DNA from: Desulfobulbaceae bacterium
Lineage (GTDB): Bacteria; Desulfobacterota; Desulfobulbia; Desulfobulbales; VMSU01
Assembly (NCBI GenBank): GCA_013792005.1
Contig: VMSU01000137.1
Span: forward strand, 1 to 48,546
DNA length: 48,546 nucleotides
Direction of reading: 5' to 3'
Both the position numbers and the translations under genes were made by a program. Shown here piece after piece: positions 1 to 8,910 of the stretch. Below the pieces are notes generated by a model. It had not been told where the DNA came from. It did no database searches and saw nothing but the letters and a program-made list of their open reading frames with translations. The first letter of the stretch is position 1. Each line of letters starts with the position of its first letter.

Positions 1-1770
1 GCAACCTGTATAATTCCTGACGATAAATTTAACATAGCTAAAATCAGACGAGCATACGTACTCAGCGTAATAGAATGCCAGAACACAGAATCTGAAATGA
101 CGCCAATTATAAAGAGCACATGGGACCGTTTAAAAGAGCCCCAAAAACCTCCTCACTGGACAACAGTTTTCAGGTGGAAAAAAAACTACCTAGAAGCTGG
201 TAAAGATATTACCGCCTTAACTGGCGAGGAATACAACAAAGGGAACAGGAAACCTCGCTATCCCGACGAGGTGATTAATATTGTAGAGCAGTCCATTGAA
301 ACAATCTATCTCACGCGCGAACGCAAAACTATTCAGGACACTCTAGACAATGCTAAAGCAGCGGTGATAAAGGAAAATCACCTTCGACCTTCGTCCATAT
401 ACCTTCCTTTTCCGACACGCACATTGGTAAAGGGTATGATATCACAATTACCGGCCTTTGATAAATATGCTGCTCGACACGGCCGCACGGCAGCAATAAA
501 AAAATTTCGGTCTGTACAATCCCATCGCACCACAAATGCTCCCTTGGAACGTGCAGAGATTGACCACACCATCTTAGATCTATTCGTTATTGATGATAGA
601 AACGGATTACCACTTGGCAGACCATATGTCACTGCATGTATTGATGACTATACTCGTTGTCTTCTTGGAATCAATATTGGCTTTGAACCACCGAGTCATC
701 TTAGCGTATCTCGCTGCTTAAAGCATGCATTTCTGCCCAAAATTGAACTTAATCAAGTATATCCATCAATTAATAAAAAATGGAATGCACATGGAGTTAT
801 GAGAGAACTTGTTGTTGACAATGGCCTTGAATTCCATAGCCAAAGCCTAGAAAAAGCATGCTTTATGCTGGGTATTGAAATTCACTACGCCCCCCGCAAG
901 GTCCCATGGTTTAAAGGCAAAATCGAAAGATTTTTCAACACCTTTAACAAAGGAATTGCCCATGGAAATCCCGGGACAACTTTTCGAAATATTTTTGAAA
1001 AAGATGACTATAACCCAGAAAAGCATGCTGTTGTCAGACTAAGTATACTCCGGGAAATAATCTACATATGGGTTGTCGATTACTATCATCAAAAAAATCA
1101 TCGTGCTCTAGGATTGTCTCCAGCATCTATGTGGGACTCAAGCATTCATTCGGAAGACATCCCGCTACCAGATAATCCTGCAATCATCGATGCCATCATG
1201 GGACGTAAAGAACTCAGAAAACTGACCCACAAGGGAATAGAATTGTCCGGCCTACTATACAACTCCCCGGAACTAACTGAGTTACGTAGAAAACACGGTG
1301 ACAGTATTGATGTTGAGATTAGCGTTGATGATGGAGACATTGGTTCAATATATGTTTTCGCACCAGACAAACAGACTACATACATGGTTCGGGCTATATC
1401 TTGGGATTACGCAGAGGGACTAACCAATTGGCAACACCGTGTTTTCAAAAACTACTCAAAAAAGAATATGGAAAAACAAGATATAAATTCCTGGATTATG
1501 GCCAAAGATACCATATTTAATATAATCAGAAATGAGTCATTACTGAAAAAAAATAAATCGAACAAAAAAGTTGCTAGATTCACAGATACTGAAAGACTAA
1601 TCGATCGACCACTCACCAAAAGTAAAGAAATTAATTCTGATATAATATCATCACCAGCTCCTGAGTTTACAACTTACACATTGGATCAATTAAGCGGAAA
1701 ATTTAAAACTTTTACCCCAATCCAAAGACAACGTATTTCCTCCTATATACAGGAGGACTCGGATGATTAA
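1..1770 (+). CDS. tniA: TniA/TnsB-type DDE transposase, 5' end outside window
   Basis: Catalyses strand transfer of the transposon ends. The reading frame is open from base 1, so the first in-frame ATG at 97 is probably not the true start and the N-terminal end-binding region continues upstream. Counting from that ATG (557 residues) there is an integrase-core (rve) fold with the acidic triad D156 (E-I-D-H-T), D241 (V-V-D-N-G) and E277 (G-K-I-E-R-F), with the spacing normal for DDE enzymes. A Mu-type beta-barrel region follows, then a basic C-terminal tail that in this family contacts the ATPase partner. The stop overlaps the start of tniB by 8 nt, so the two are co-translated. No frameshift is visible, so the enzyme is probably functional. 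Confidence 0.9.
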   Translation, partial: ATCIIPDDKFNIAKIRRAYVLSVIECQNTESEMTPIIKSTWDRLKEPQKPPHWTTVFRWKKNYLEAGKDITALTGEEYNKGNRKPRYPDEVINIVEQSIETIYLTRERKTIQDTLDNAKAAVIKENHLRPSSIYLPFPTRTLVKGMISQLPAFDKYAARHGRTAAIKKFRSVQSHRTTNAPLERAEIDHTILDLFVIDDRNGLPLGRPYVTACIDDYTRCLLGINIGFEPPSHLSVSRCLKHAFLPKIELNQVYPSINKKWNAHGVMRELVVDNGLEFHSQSLEKACFMLGIEIHYAPRKVPWFKGKIERFFNTFNKGIAHGNPGTTFRNIFEKDDYNPEKHAVVRLSILREIIYIWVVDYYHQKNHRALGLSPASMWDSSIHSEDIPLPDNPAIIDAIMGRKELRKLTHKGIELSGLLYNSPELTELRRKHGDSIDVEISVDDGDIGSIYVFAPDKQTTYMVRAISWDYAEGLTNWQHRVFKNYSKKNMEKQDINSWIMAKDTIFNIIRNESLLKKNKSNKKVARFTDTERLIDRPLTKSKEINSDIISSPAPEFTTYTLDQLSGKFKTFTPIQRQRISSYIQEDSDD

Positions 1771-2794
1771 TATAGAATCTCAAATCTCTACAAAATATCT
1801 TATTGAAACAACGATAGTTCCCCATACCGCTTTTGATAATGCTACTCAAAGAATAGCACAATGCCTAAATTACAGCGATGAAGCATCAGAACCGATAGGC
1901 ATCGCATTAATTGGAGAATCAAGAACAGGCAAAAGTCGCTTATTGGAAGATTTCGAGTGCCAACACAACCCAACACGGGATGAAAATGGTATTAATAAAA
2001 AAATTATCAGAGTAAAAACTCCATCAAAGCCTACTGTTAAAAGTTTAGTAGAATTAATGCTTCGCGAGATTAAAGATCCAATATTTACAAATGGTACAGA
2101 AAATTCTAAAACAATTCGACTAAAATGCTTAATGAATAAAACTGGAATAAAAATGGTTATGATTGATGAGTTTCAGCACTTTTATGACAAAGGATCTCAT
2201 AAAGTCATGCATCATGTTGCTGACTGGCTTAAAATACTGGTAGATGACAGCAAAGTATCCCTTGTTGTTGCTGGACTACCAACATGCAAAACAGTAATTG
2301 ACCAGAATGAACAATTAGCAGGTCGTTTTATGGCACCAATAATATTGCCACGATTTGACTGGTCAAAAGATACCCAACGGGAAGAATTTATTGGAATATT
2401 GGACGCATTTCAACAAATAATGGAAAAATATTTTAATACCCCTAAATTTTCCAATCAAGAAATGTCTTTTAGGTTTTATTGTGCCACAGGTGGCCTAATT
2501 GGATATCTGACAAAATTACTTAGACAAACAGTTTGGGACGCGCTTGATTCTGGCGACAATATCATCAAATTGAAAAATCTTAGTCAAGCTTATGCCAAAT
2601 CCATTTGGACTCATGAGCATCCCAATCCATTCGACGATGCATTTTCAGACCAACCAACCGAATTCATACTTTCACAAATACAGAAAATTGGAGCACATGA
2701 GCCCGAGGAACCAGGATCAGAATCTGCCACAATAAAATCGGGAAGGAAAAGAAGAAATAAAATGACTCCATCACAGATTCTTTCAGCTCAGTAA
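1763..2794 (+). CDS. tniB: TniB/TnsC-type AAA+ transposition regulator
   Basis: ATP-dependent regulator that links the target selector (TniQ) to the transposase. The 343-residue protein has a Walker A motif G-E-S-R-T-G-K-S at residues 51-58 and a Walker B motif M-V-M-I-D-E-F with D135/E136. A sensor-type segment V-V-A-G-L-P-T-C follows. The C-terminal tail is basic (K-S-G-R-K-R-R-N-K). An excellent ribosome binding site AGGAGG lies at 1751-1756, inside the end of tniA, and fixes the ATG at 1763. The length matches the TniB branch rather than the larger TnsC of Tn7 itself. It stops 7 nt before tniQ. Confidence 0.9.
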   Translation: MINIESQISTKYLIETTIVPHTAFDNATQRIAQCLNYSDEASEPIGIALIGESRTGKSRLLEDFECQHNPTRDENGINKKIIRVKTPSKPTVKSLVELMLREIKDPIFTNGTENSKTIRLKCLMNKTGIKMVMIDEFQHFYDKGSHKVMHHVADWLKILVDDSKVSLVVAGLPTCKTVIDQNEQLAGRFMAPIILPRFDWSKDTQREEFIGILDAFQQIMEKYFNTPKFSNQEMSFRFYCATGGLIGYLTKLLRQTVWDALDSGDNIIKLKNLSQAYAKSIWTHEHPNPFDDAFSDQPTEFILSQIQKIGAHEPEEPGSESATIKSGRKRRNKMTPSQILSAQ

Positions 2795-2801
2795 CAGCGC
2801 C

Positions 2802-4709
2802 ATGGACCTTACATTACTAGTTAGAACCCCTTCACCGTTTGCCACTGAAAGCCTTTGGGGATTTGCCTTACGCGTTTCTGAAGAAAACGGATACGACAAT
2901 CCACGACATATTTTAAAGTTAGCTGGATTCAATCAATACGAAAGGAAAACAGCAAGTTTTCCCTTTAACAAACTTGCAACTATTCTCGGGAAAGATCAAT
3001 CAGATCTAGAACCGATTGCGTACTCGAAAAACTCAGGAAACAATTCACGAGAATTTTTTATTTTAGGTAAGTCGCTGGGAAATTCGCTTAAACACTATCC
3101 TTTGCGATTAACAAAACCATCGTTTTGCCCCCATTGTGTTGCCGAAACAGGACATCTCGACGCATGTTGGGATATCAATCTATCTGTTGCCTGCCCTAAA
3201 CATAAATGTCAAGTGATCAACAAATGTCATATCTGCGGCAAAGATCTTCGGTGGTTTCGACCCGGTCTCTTGAGATGTAATTGTGGCGCCTTGCTATCAG
3301 ATTCGCCAAGGATAGAAGTCAATAGCCCCGTCACCGAATTAATGGCAATATTATTCGCGAAAATCCATGGCAAGTCAGTCAGTAACATCAACAATCCGAA
3401 CAATTTTCCTATTAGAGAGATGGAAGAAATTTCATTACGATCTTTCCTTCTGGTGATACCAGCTCTAGGACGATTTAATCTTGTTGGCCATTTATCAACA
3501 GCAGAAATCACTCCAATCAATCTCGTGGCCAGCGCAGCTGAAGTCTTTACGAATTGGCCATTTGGCTATCACGATTTTCTAAGAAAACTTGGAGCACATG
3601 CAAATTATGACAAACATCCAACTATCGGATTAAGAAAATATTTTGAGAATTATTACTCATCAATGTTTAAACAACGAACTAGCCATAAATACATCGAATT
3701 TCTTCGCGATGAATTTGTGAATTTTGGGCTAAATGAATGGGGGGAGAGCGTCGTGGACAAGAAAATGATGCGTGGAATGCCAATCTCCAAAGAACGCTTC
3801 GTTTCCTCAGCTGAATTGTCCCGACAATTGGGTGTTAGCATAAGAACCGTTAAAAAATGGGCTCAAAAAGGTAAAATTGAAATCAAGGAGGTCATGGCTA
3901 ACACCCAAAAGCGCTATCTTGTCGACTTAGAGAATCTATTCATACCTCCTAAGGTCAAAGGAAGGGTGATTAGGATGCGTGAAGCAGCAGCCTTTATTGG
4001 TATCCCTGTTAGCGTTCTTAAAGGGTTAAGAGAGTCAGGCCATTACGATATCCAACACATGCCGAGACAAAAACCAGGCTTTCACGAGGCTGACTTAAAT
4101 GTCTTCCGGTTCAATTTACTTAACCTCAGCCCTCTTATACGTGAATCCATAACCGGAAATAATGATTTTATTACTTTTGCTCATATTATGGAGCAACTTC
4201 AATTCTGGTCAAAATCAGGAAAAGCCGATTTCGTTCGTGACTATCTCATTGGGGAAATACATTCGGCAGGCAGGATTGGAGACTCTGTGGAACAAATCAT
4301 TTTTAAAAAAAATGATGTTCTCAAATACATTCAATCATGTAGAGTTGCATATTCGGCTTGTACCATTTCGCGCAAAAACGCAGCCGATCGTATAAAATGT
4401 GACATCCAGGCTATTCCTGGATTAATCGAAAAGGGCTATCTATTTGGACAACAGCAGAAACCATCTAGGCTGAGGGTTGACGGGAAATCTGTAGATCATT
4501 TTTCGAAGAATTATATTTCCTTAGGACACCTAGCAACTCAAGTCAATTCCACCTCATCCAAATTGTTACAAATCTGCACGCAGTTAAACGTCACCGTAGT
4601 CCCAATACCGCGAAGCTATAAAGGGGGAACTGCGGCATTTATTAAACGCAGTGACCTAACAACGCTCACAACACAAATTAAAGTCACAAATCGACGCTCA
4701 TCTCGATAA
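2802..4709 (+). CDS. tniQ: TniQ/TnsD-type target-selection protein with extra helix-turn-helix domains
   Basis: Expected to recognise the insertion target and recruit TniB. The N-terminal TniQ domain is clear: it opens with a P-x-P-x-x-x-E-S-L-W-G-F motif (about residues 10-21) and carries zinc-ligand pairs C109/C112, C131/H134, C142/C145 and C159/C161. At 635 residues it is much longer than a minimal TniQ. The second half contains a MerR/excisionase-like helix-turn-helix at about residues 333-360 (S-A-E-L-S-R-Q-L-G-V-S), and at least two more segments that look like repeated HTH modules (R-E-A-A-A-F-I-G-I; N-A-A-D-R-I-K-C). That suggests sequence-specific DNA targeting rather than guidance by another complex. 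The target site cannot be deduced from the window. Confidence 0.85.
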   Translation: MDLTLLVRTPSPFATESLWGFALRVSEENGYDNPRHILKLAGFNQYERKTASFPFNKLATILGKDQSDLEPIAYSKNSGNNSREFFILGKSLGNSLKHYPLRLTKPSFCPHCVAETGHLDACWDINLSVACPKHKCQVINKCHICGKDLRWFRPGLLRCNCGALLSDSPRIEVNSPVTELMAILFAKIHGKSVSNINNPNNFPIREMEEISLRSFLLVIPALGRFNLVGHLSTAEITPINLVASAAEVFTNWPFGYHDFLRKLGAHANYDKHPTIGLRKYFENYYSSMFKQRTSHKYIEFLRDEFVNFGLNEWGESVVDKKMMRGMPISKERFVSSAELSRQLGVSIRTVKKWAQKGKIEIKEVMANTQKRYLVDLENLFIPPKVKGRVIRMREAAAFIGIPVSVLKGLRESGHYDIQHMPRQKPGFHEADLNVFRFNLLNLSPLIRESITGNNDFITFAHIMEQLQFWSKSGKADFVRDYLIGEIHSAGRIGDSVEQIIFKKNDVLKYIQSCRVAYSACTISRKNAADRIKCDIQAIPGLIEKGYLFGQQQKPSRLRVDGKSVDHFSKNYISLGHLATQVNSTSSKLLQICTQLNVTVVPIPRSYKGGTAAFIKRSDLTTLTTQIKVTNRRSSR

Positions 4710-4882
4710 GCCCACCGATGGCAGGTAGAGACACAGAAACAATAAAATTTCTTAAATCCTCGGCAAATCGCCTTGGGCCGCTCAGATATCAAGCTAAAAC
4801 ACTTCGACCTGCCTCATAATCCGTAGCAGACCATCACTACACCACAAACCAAGTCACAAAGAACTGCTGAGCCGTGATACTT

Positions 4883-4927
4883 ATTGTCATAGGGACAATG
4901 TCAGACACGGCAACGACGAAGTCTGAC
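4883..4927. repeat. Short inverted repeats, candidate transposon right end
   Basis: Two small palindromes are packed together: ATTGTC/GACAAT (4883-4888 with 4894-4899) and GTCAGAC/GTCTGAC (4900-4906 with 4921-4927). Repeated TGTC/GACA motifs of this kind are typical of TnsB/TniA binding sites at the ends of Tn7-like elements. The duplicated target cannot be checked because the left end is outside the window. Confidence 0.3.
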
Positions 4928-4991
4928 TCGTCATCCCTCCACAAATGAATCCTTCATCCAACCACTTCTTCACTCCCAGATGTGTTAACGC

Positions 4992-5030
4992 AAAACGGGG
5001 GGTGAAGAAAATCTCTTCATCCCCCGTTTT
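4992..5030. terminator. Strong bidirectional hairpin terminator
   Basis: A 17-bp stem pairs AAAACGGGGGGTGAAGA (4992-5008) with TCTTCATCCCCCGTTTT (5014-5030), with one G-U pair and a 5-nt loop. The stem is A-rich on its left and T-rich on its right, so it can end transcription both of tniQ (plus) and of nrdJ with its downstream sequence (minus). The rest of the 4710-5261 gap holds the presumed transposon end, a 21-nt tandem repeat and one doubtful small ORF. Confidence 0.75.
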
Positions 5031-5074
5031 GGTGTAACGCCAAACAATCAGTGATCGCAATCATTTAGTGAAAA

Positions 5075-5230
5075 TCAATCCCTAGCTTCATCCAATACAA
5101 AGTAATTAGAATCATAACTGGACTTCAAATCTGCCAATTCAGGTTCACTCCTGAACCAATCTGCTTGCAGGTTATGCTCTACCAAATTGCAGCTTATGCC
5201 CTCCAATTTGCACCTTATGGCCTCCCGCAC
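5075..5230 (-). CDS. Doubtful 51-residue ORF downstream of nrdJ
   Basis: An open frame downstream of nrdJ on the same strand. A GTG at 5230 would give 51 residues, starting 31 nt after the nrdJ stop; the same frame also stays open back into the end of nrdJ. The first part encodes imperfect seven-residue repeats (E-A-I-R-C-K-L, E-G-I-S-C-N-L, V-E-H-N-L-Q-A), produced by a 21-nt DNA tandem repeat. No good ribosome binding site is visible and I recognise no family. It may simply be the 3' untranslated tail of nrdJ. Confidence 0.2.
   Translation of the reverse strand: MREAIRCKLEGISCNLVEHNLQADWFRSEPELADLKSSYDSNYFVLDEARD
5163..5225 (-). repeat. Three imperfect 21-nt tandem repeats
   Basis: Units 5205-5225, 5184-5204 and 5163-5183. 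On the minus strand each reads approximately GGAGGCCATAAGGTGCAAATT, with conserved CATAA and TGCAA cores. The period is seven codons. The repeat lies between the nrdJ stop and the bidirectional terminator. Confidence 0.75.
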
Positions 5231-5261
5231 ACTCCTGGGTTTCAAATCCTGGCCCTTTGGA

Positions 5262-7538
5262 TTAAGCACACTCGGAGTACCCGCAGGAGTGGCAGACACA
5301 GCAGCCGCTCTCGTGCTCCACCGCCCCTCCACATTCCGGGCAGGCGCCAAAGCTCATGGCATTCTCGGACATGCCATTGTCCGGTTTGCCACTGACACCC
5401 TCGATATGCTGACGAACGGCTTGAGCAATGGCGTCGGCACAGGAGAGGACTTTTTGCGCCCCGAACCCTGCGGGTTTATGGCAACTGATGCCAATCAACT
5501 GTTTGACGATCGGATCTGCGGACATGCCGCTTCGCCAAGCGAGAGAAACCAACCGACCAATGGCCTCACACTGACTGGCGGCGCAACCACCGGCCTTGCC
5601 GACGAAGTTAAACAACTCGAACTGACGATTCTGCTCATCCTCGTTTATTGTCACATACATCTGGCCGCAACCGGTGGCCATCTGATAGGTCCGGCCCACC
5701 AAGCTGCGCGGGCGATCGCGCTTCACCGGCGCCGACGACTCGGCTGAGTCCTGTTTCTTGTCAGTCTTAGTCGTACTCAACACCTGGTTGGCGCGACAAC
5801 CGTCACGGTAGATGGTAATCCCCTTGCACCCCAGTTCAAAGGCCAGGAGATAGGCCTCCTTGACATCATCAACCGTGGCGCCATGACCAAAATTGATTGT
5901 CTTGCTGACCGCATTGTTGGTGTGCTTCTGGAAGGCTGCCTGAATATCAATATGGTTGCGCGGCGTGATATCATGAGCAGTCTCAAACACCTGGCGGAAT
6001 TTGGTGGGAATTTCCTCAAAGCCCTGAATCGTTCCGGCTTTGGAAATCTTGCGCAGCAGATCTTCGGAATAAAAGCCATTCTCCTTGGCAACCCGCTCAA
6101 ACACTGGGTTGACTTCAATCATCTCGGTGTTGTCCATCACCCGACGGATAAAGGAGATGGCAAAAATCGGCTCGACACCGCTGGAGCACCCGGCCAGGAT
6201 GCTGAGAGTACCCGTAGGGGCAATGGTGGTCCGAGTCGCGTTACGGACCGGAGCCGAGGGGTTCTGGCGACCGTAGATGCTCTCCGGAAAATTAGGGAAG
6301 GCACCCCGCTGCTCACCCAAGGCGATGGAACAATCATGGGCCTTGGTATCGATAAAGTGCATCACCTCTTCGGCAAGCTCCGTGGCCTTCGCTGAAGAAT
6401 AAGGAACATTAAGCATCGCCAGCATGTCGGCAAAACCCATCACACCAAGACCGATCTTACGATTGCGCTTGGTGACCCGATCGATCTCCGGCAAGGGATA
6501 GCGATTGATGTCGATAACGTTATCGAGGAAATGAACCGCCTTCTCCACGGTCCGGCCCAGCTTCTGATAATTCACCTTGTCGCCGACCACCATATTGGCC
6601 AGATTGATGGAACCCAGGTTACAGGACTCATACGGCAGCAGCGGCTGCTCGCCGCAGGGGTTGGTGCTCTCGATCATCCCCGCCTGAGGTGTCGGATTTT
6701 TGGCATTGATCCGGTCGATAAAAACAATACCCGGTTCGCCGGTCAACCAGGCCTGTTTGACTATCTGGCGAAAGATCTTGTTCGCGCTCTGCTTCTTGAC
6801 GATCTCCCCGTCACGAGGATTGACCAGGGCGTACTCACCGTCAACCTTGACCGCCTCCATGAACTCATCAGTAATAGCCACCGAGAGATTAAAGTTGTTG
6901 AGCTTGGTCAGATCGGCCTTGGCCTTGATAAAGTCCATGATATCTGGATGATCAACACGCATAATGGCCATATTAGCCCCGCGACGGGTGCCACCCTGCT
7001 TAATGGTCTCAGTAGCGCAGTCAAAAACCGACATAAAGGACAAGGGTCCACTGGAAACGCCCTTGGTCGAATGAACGACATCGTTATGGGGCCTGATCCG
7101 GGAAAAGGAGAATCCGGTGCCGCCGCCGCTCTTGTGGATCAAGGCTGTCTGCTTGACCGCCTCAAAGATGCTCTCCATGGAATCTTCCACCGGCAGCACA
7201 AAACAGGCGGACAGCTGACCCAACTCACGACCGGCATTCATCAGGGTCGGCGAGTTAGGAAGGAAGTCAAAAGAGGCCATCATCTCATAGAAATCTACTG
7301 CCAATTGAGCGATGGGGGCATTGGTATTAAAGACCAGGTCTCCGGCGGCGATGGTTTTCGCCACCCGCCAGAGCATGTCTTGCGGGTCTTCAGTGACGTT
7401 GCCCTGCTGGTCCCGGATAAGGTAACGTTTCTTGAGAACGGTCAAGGCATTGTCTTTGAATTGCGGCTTGATGGCGTCAGGGGGCAAGGTGATATTTGTG
7501 GTGCTGATTCGTTTGGTCATGGCATTTACCGTCGGCAT
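5262..7538 (-). CDS. nrdJ: Adenosylcobalamin-dependent (class II) ribonucleotide reductase
   Basis: Reduces ribonucleotides to deoxyribonucleotides using a B12-derived radical, so it works with or without oxygen. The 758-residue protein shows the family marks: N-S-P-T-L-M-N-A-G (about 95-103), redox Cys112 (L-S-A-C-F-V-L-P), the active-site N293-P-C295-G-E297 followed by Cys306, and the S-G-G-G-T-G-F-S-F loop near 137-145. The C-terminus carries the TSCPD-type region and a zinc-ribbon-like Cys cluster (C-P-E-C ... C-C-V-C-H-S-C) that carries the dithiol needed for re-reduction. It is monocistronic, with a 440-nt upstream gap holding a possible NrdR box. The chosen ATG is followed by another at codon 7; the start is not certain. 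Confidence 0.95.
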   Translation of the reverse strand: MPTVNAMTKRISTTNITLPPDAIKPQFKDNALTVLKKRYLIRDQQGNVTEDPQDMLWRVAKTIAAGDLVFNTNAPIAQLAVDFYEMMASFDFLPNSPTLMNAGRELGQLSACFVLPVEDSMESIFEAVKQTALIHKSGGGTGFSFSRIRPHNDVVHSTKGVSSGPLSFMSVFDCATETIKQGGTRRGANMAIMRVDHPDIMDFIKAKADLTKLNNFNLSVAITDEFMEAVKVDGEYALVNPRDGEIVKKQSANKIFRQIVKQAWLTGEPGIVFIDRINAKNPTPQAGMIESTNPCGEQPLLPYESCNLGSINLANMVVGDKVNYQKLGRTVEKAVHFLDNVIDINRYPLPEIDRVTKRNRKIGLGVMGFADMLAMLNVPYSSAKATELAEEVMHFIDTKAHDCSIALGEQRGAFPNFPESIYGRQNPSAPVRNATRTTIAPTGTLSILAGCSSGVEPIFAISFIRRVMDNTEMIEVNPVFERVAKENGFYSEDLLRKISKAGTIQGFEEIPTKFRQVFETAHDITPRNHIDIQAAFQKHTNNAVSKTINFGHGATVDDVKEAYLLAFELGCKGITIYRDGCRANQVLSTTKTDKKQDSAESSAPVKRDRPRSLVGRTYQMATGCGQMYVTINEDEQNRQFELFNFVGKAGGCAASQCEAIGRLVSLAWRSGMSADPIVKQLIGISCHKPAGFGAQKVLSCADAIAQAVRQHIEGVSGKPDNGMSENAMSFGACPECGGAVEHESGCCVCHSCGYSECA

Positions 7539-7738
7539 AAGATTTTTCTGTTAATCAGTTAAGAGATTGCTTTCTGTGGTGAGCAAGAGATTACTGCTGC
7601 GACGTGGTACCGATCCGTCGGCGGAGTGAGCAAAAGCGAGGGGAAAAGAGACCCCTCATCACCCTGCTCACCAAGCCAACTGGGGACCTTCCCCGCTAAA
7701 AACAAGGCAGAACTCCGGAATCCACCGGCGCACACAGC

Positions 7739-7754
7739 ATACGCTATATTGTGT
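7739..7754. promoter_or_regulatory. Possible NrdR box upstream of nrdJ
   Basis: ATACGCTATATTGTGT resembles the NrdR operator (ACACWATATWTWGTGT-like), about 200 nt before the nrdJ start, and NrdR commonly controls nrd genes. A second well-spaced box is not convincing. The rest of the 7539-7980 gap contains a GC-rich potential hairpin on the minus strand (GTGAGCA/TGCTCAC enclosing GAGGGG/CCCCTC, about 7627-7676) and an A-rich stretch before the LysR gene. No cobalamin-riboswitch core was found. Confidence 0.3.
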
Positions 7755-7980
7755 ACTGGCGAGCACAATCGCACAACATAATGTATTTGTAAACAGAAAA
7801 ATCGGTTGGCTCATAAAAAAAATTATCAACAAAAAAAATCATCCCCGACTCAAAAAAATTATTGTCGGGAGGTTTTTGTTTTTTCTTGCAAAATACCTTC
7901 TATCGTATTTCTCTATCCTTTAGATTGAGGGATAATAACTCAATTCCGGTCAATAAATTGCATAGCCCACAGGAGTCATC

Positions 7981-8865
7981 ATGGATTTTCATCAGCCCAA
8001 GGTATTCGCCTCAGTATTCCGGCACAAAAGTTTCACCAAGGCCTCGGATGAGATGTGCGTCAGCCAGCCCACCATCAGTGAACACATCAAAAATCTTGAA
8101 CACGAATTCTCCTGCAAGCTGTTTGACCGGCTTGGGCGCACAATCGCCCCAACCCAACGGGCAGAGAGGCTCTACCCCAAGGTGCTGCGTCTCCTGGACA
8201 ACGCGATTCGCCTCCAAGAGGAATTCAAGGCCGAAGAGGGTCAGGTGCAGGGCGAACTGATCATTGGGGCCAGCACAATCCCTGGAACCTATATCCTGCC
8301 GCGTCAAGCCTGTTTGTTCCGCCAGCAGTATCCCGACACCTCCTTCGAGATCTCAATCCATGACAGCCGCGAGATCATCGATATGGTCCTTAATCACTCC
8401 TTGCTCTGCGGGGTGGTTGGTGCAAAAATGGAGAACCAGCTCCACTATGTGCCACTCACAGAAGACGAACTCGTCCTGGTCGCTGCTCAGGGGCTGATCA
8501 CTACTCCCCTTCTTACCGCCGCCGACCTCGCACAGATCCCGCTACTGATGCGGGAGGAAGGGTCAGGGACCAGAGACAGCATGATCCATCTACTGGAAGA
8601 GGCTGGCATCTCTCTAGATACCATGACTGTGGTAGCGACATTGGGATCGTCAGCCGCAGTAAAAGAAGCTGTAAAAGAAGGGCTGGGGGCTGCCTGGATC
8701 TCCCGGATTGCGGTCCAGGATTCTCTAAGCCTTGGTGAACTGGTCGAAATACCGTACCCAGGTCTTTTCCAAAGTCGGCGTTTTTATCTCGTTACCCACA
8801 AGAAGCGGACGCTGCCCCACCATTATCAGGTGTTTTACGAGTACCTGCGGGCTTCGCAGCGATGA
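7981..8865 (+). CDS. LysR-family transcriptional regulator
   Basis: A 294-residue regulator with a standard N-terminal winged helix-turn-helix (about residues 1-60: F-T-K-A-S-D-E-M-C-V-S-Q-P-T-I-S) and a two-lobed effector domain (about 90-290: G-E-L-I-I-G-A-S-T-I-P-G-T-Y-I-L-P). The S-T-I-P-G-x-Y-x-L-P signature and overall layout resemble the LysR group found beside selenium-metabolism genes in Deltaproteobacteria and Firmicutes. That subfamily assignment is from memory and has not been tested. It stands alone between nrdJ and an unrelated convergent gene, so its target cannot be read from neighbours. A selenium role would fit the presence of selA and a Sec codon in the same window. Confidence 0.85.
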   Translation: MDFHQPKVFASVFRHKSFTKASDEMCVSQPTISEHIKNLEHEFSCKLFDRLGRTIAPTQRAERLYPKVLRLLDNAIRLQEEFKAEEGQVQGELIIGASTIPGTYILPRQACLFRQQYPDTSFEISIHDSREIIDMVLNHSLLCGVVGAKMENQLHYVPLTEDELVLVAAQGLITTPLLTAADLAQIPLLMREEGSGTRDSMIHLLEEAGISLDTMTVVATLGSSAAVKEAVKEGLGAAWISRIAVQDSLSLGELVEIPYPGLFQSRRFYLVTHKKRTLPHHYQVFYEYLRASQR

Positions 8866-8886
8866 CAAAAAGGGATAGCCAAAGAA

Positions 8887-8907
8887 CGCGCCTCTGAACA
8901 AGGCGCG
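8887..8907. terminator. GC-rich hairpin between convergent genes
   Basis: CGCGCCT (8887-8893) pairs with AGGCGCG (8901-8907) around a 7-nt loop, between the stop of the LysR gene and the stop of the convergent unknown gene. There is no clear T-run, so termination strength is uncertain. Confidence 0.45.
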
Positions 8908-8910
8908 CTG

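Larger units (their letters stand above)
1..4907 (+). mobile_element. Tn7/Tn5053-like transposon, right-hand part (tniA-tniB-tniQ)
   Basis: Three tightly packed co-directional genes encode a DDE transposase (TniA/TnsB type), an AAA+ regulator (TniB/TnsC type) and a target-selection protein (TniQ/TnsD type). The block is visibly richer in A+T than the genes that follow, which fits horizontal acquisition. The left end lies outside the window. The right end is proposed near 4907, where a cluster of GACA/TGTC motifs and short inverted repeats ends in CAGACA; read inward on the minus strand this begins TGTCTGACATTGTCC, resembling the TGT-starting ends of this superfamily. No resolvase, cargo or cas gene is visible inside the window. 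The gene assignments are firm, the exact right boundary is a guess. Confidence 0.75.

Noticed and set aside
1-4907. CRISPR-associated transposon
   Set aside because: TniA, TniB and TniQ are present but no cas gene or CRISPR array is in the window, and the TniQ is long with its own DNA-binding modules.
6531-7562. Long plus-strand ORF antisense to nrdJ
   Set aside because: Shadow frame of a well-supported gene; no domain recognised.
7559-7774. 71-residue minus-strand ORF upstream of nrdJ
   Set aside because: No ribosome binding site or family resemblance, and it covers the structured leader; treated as non-coding.
7539-7860. Cobalamin riboswitch upstream of nrdJ
   Set aside because: The conserved core and B12-box sequence could not be found on the minus strand.
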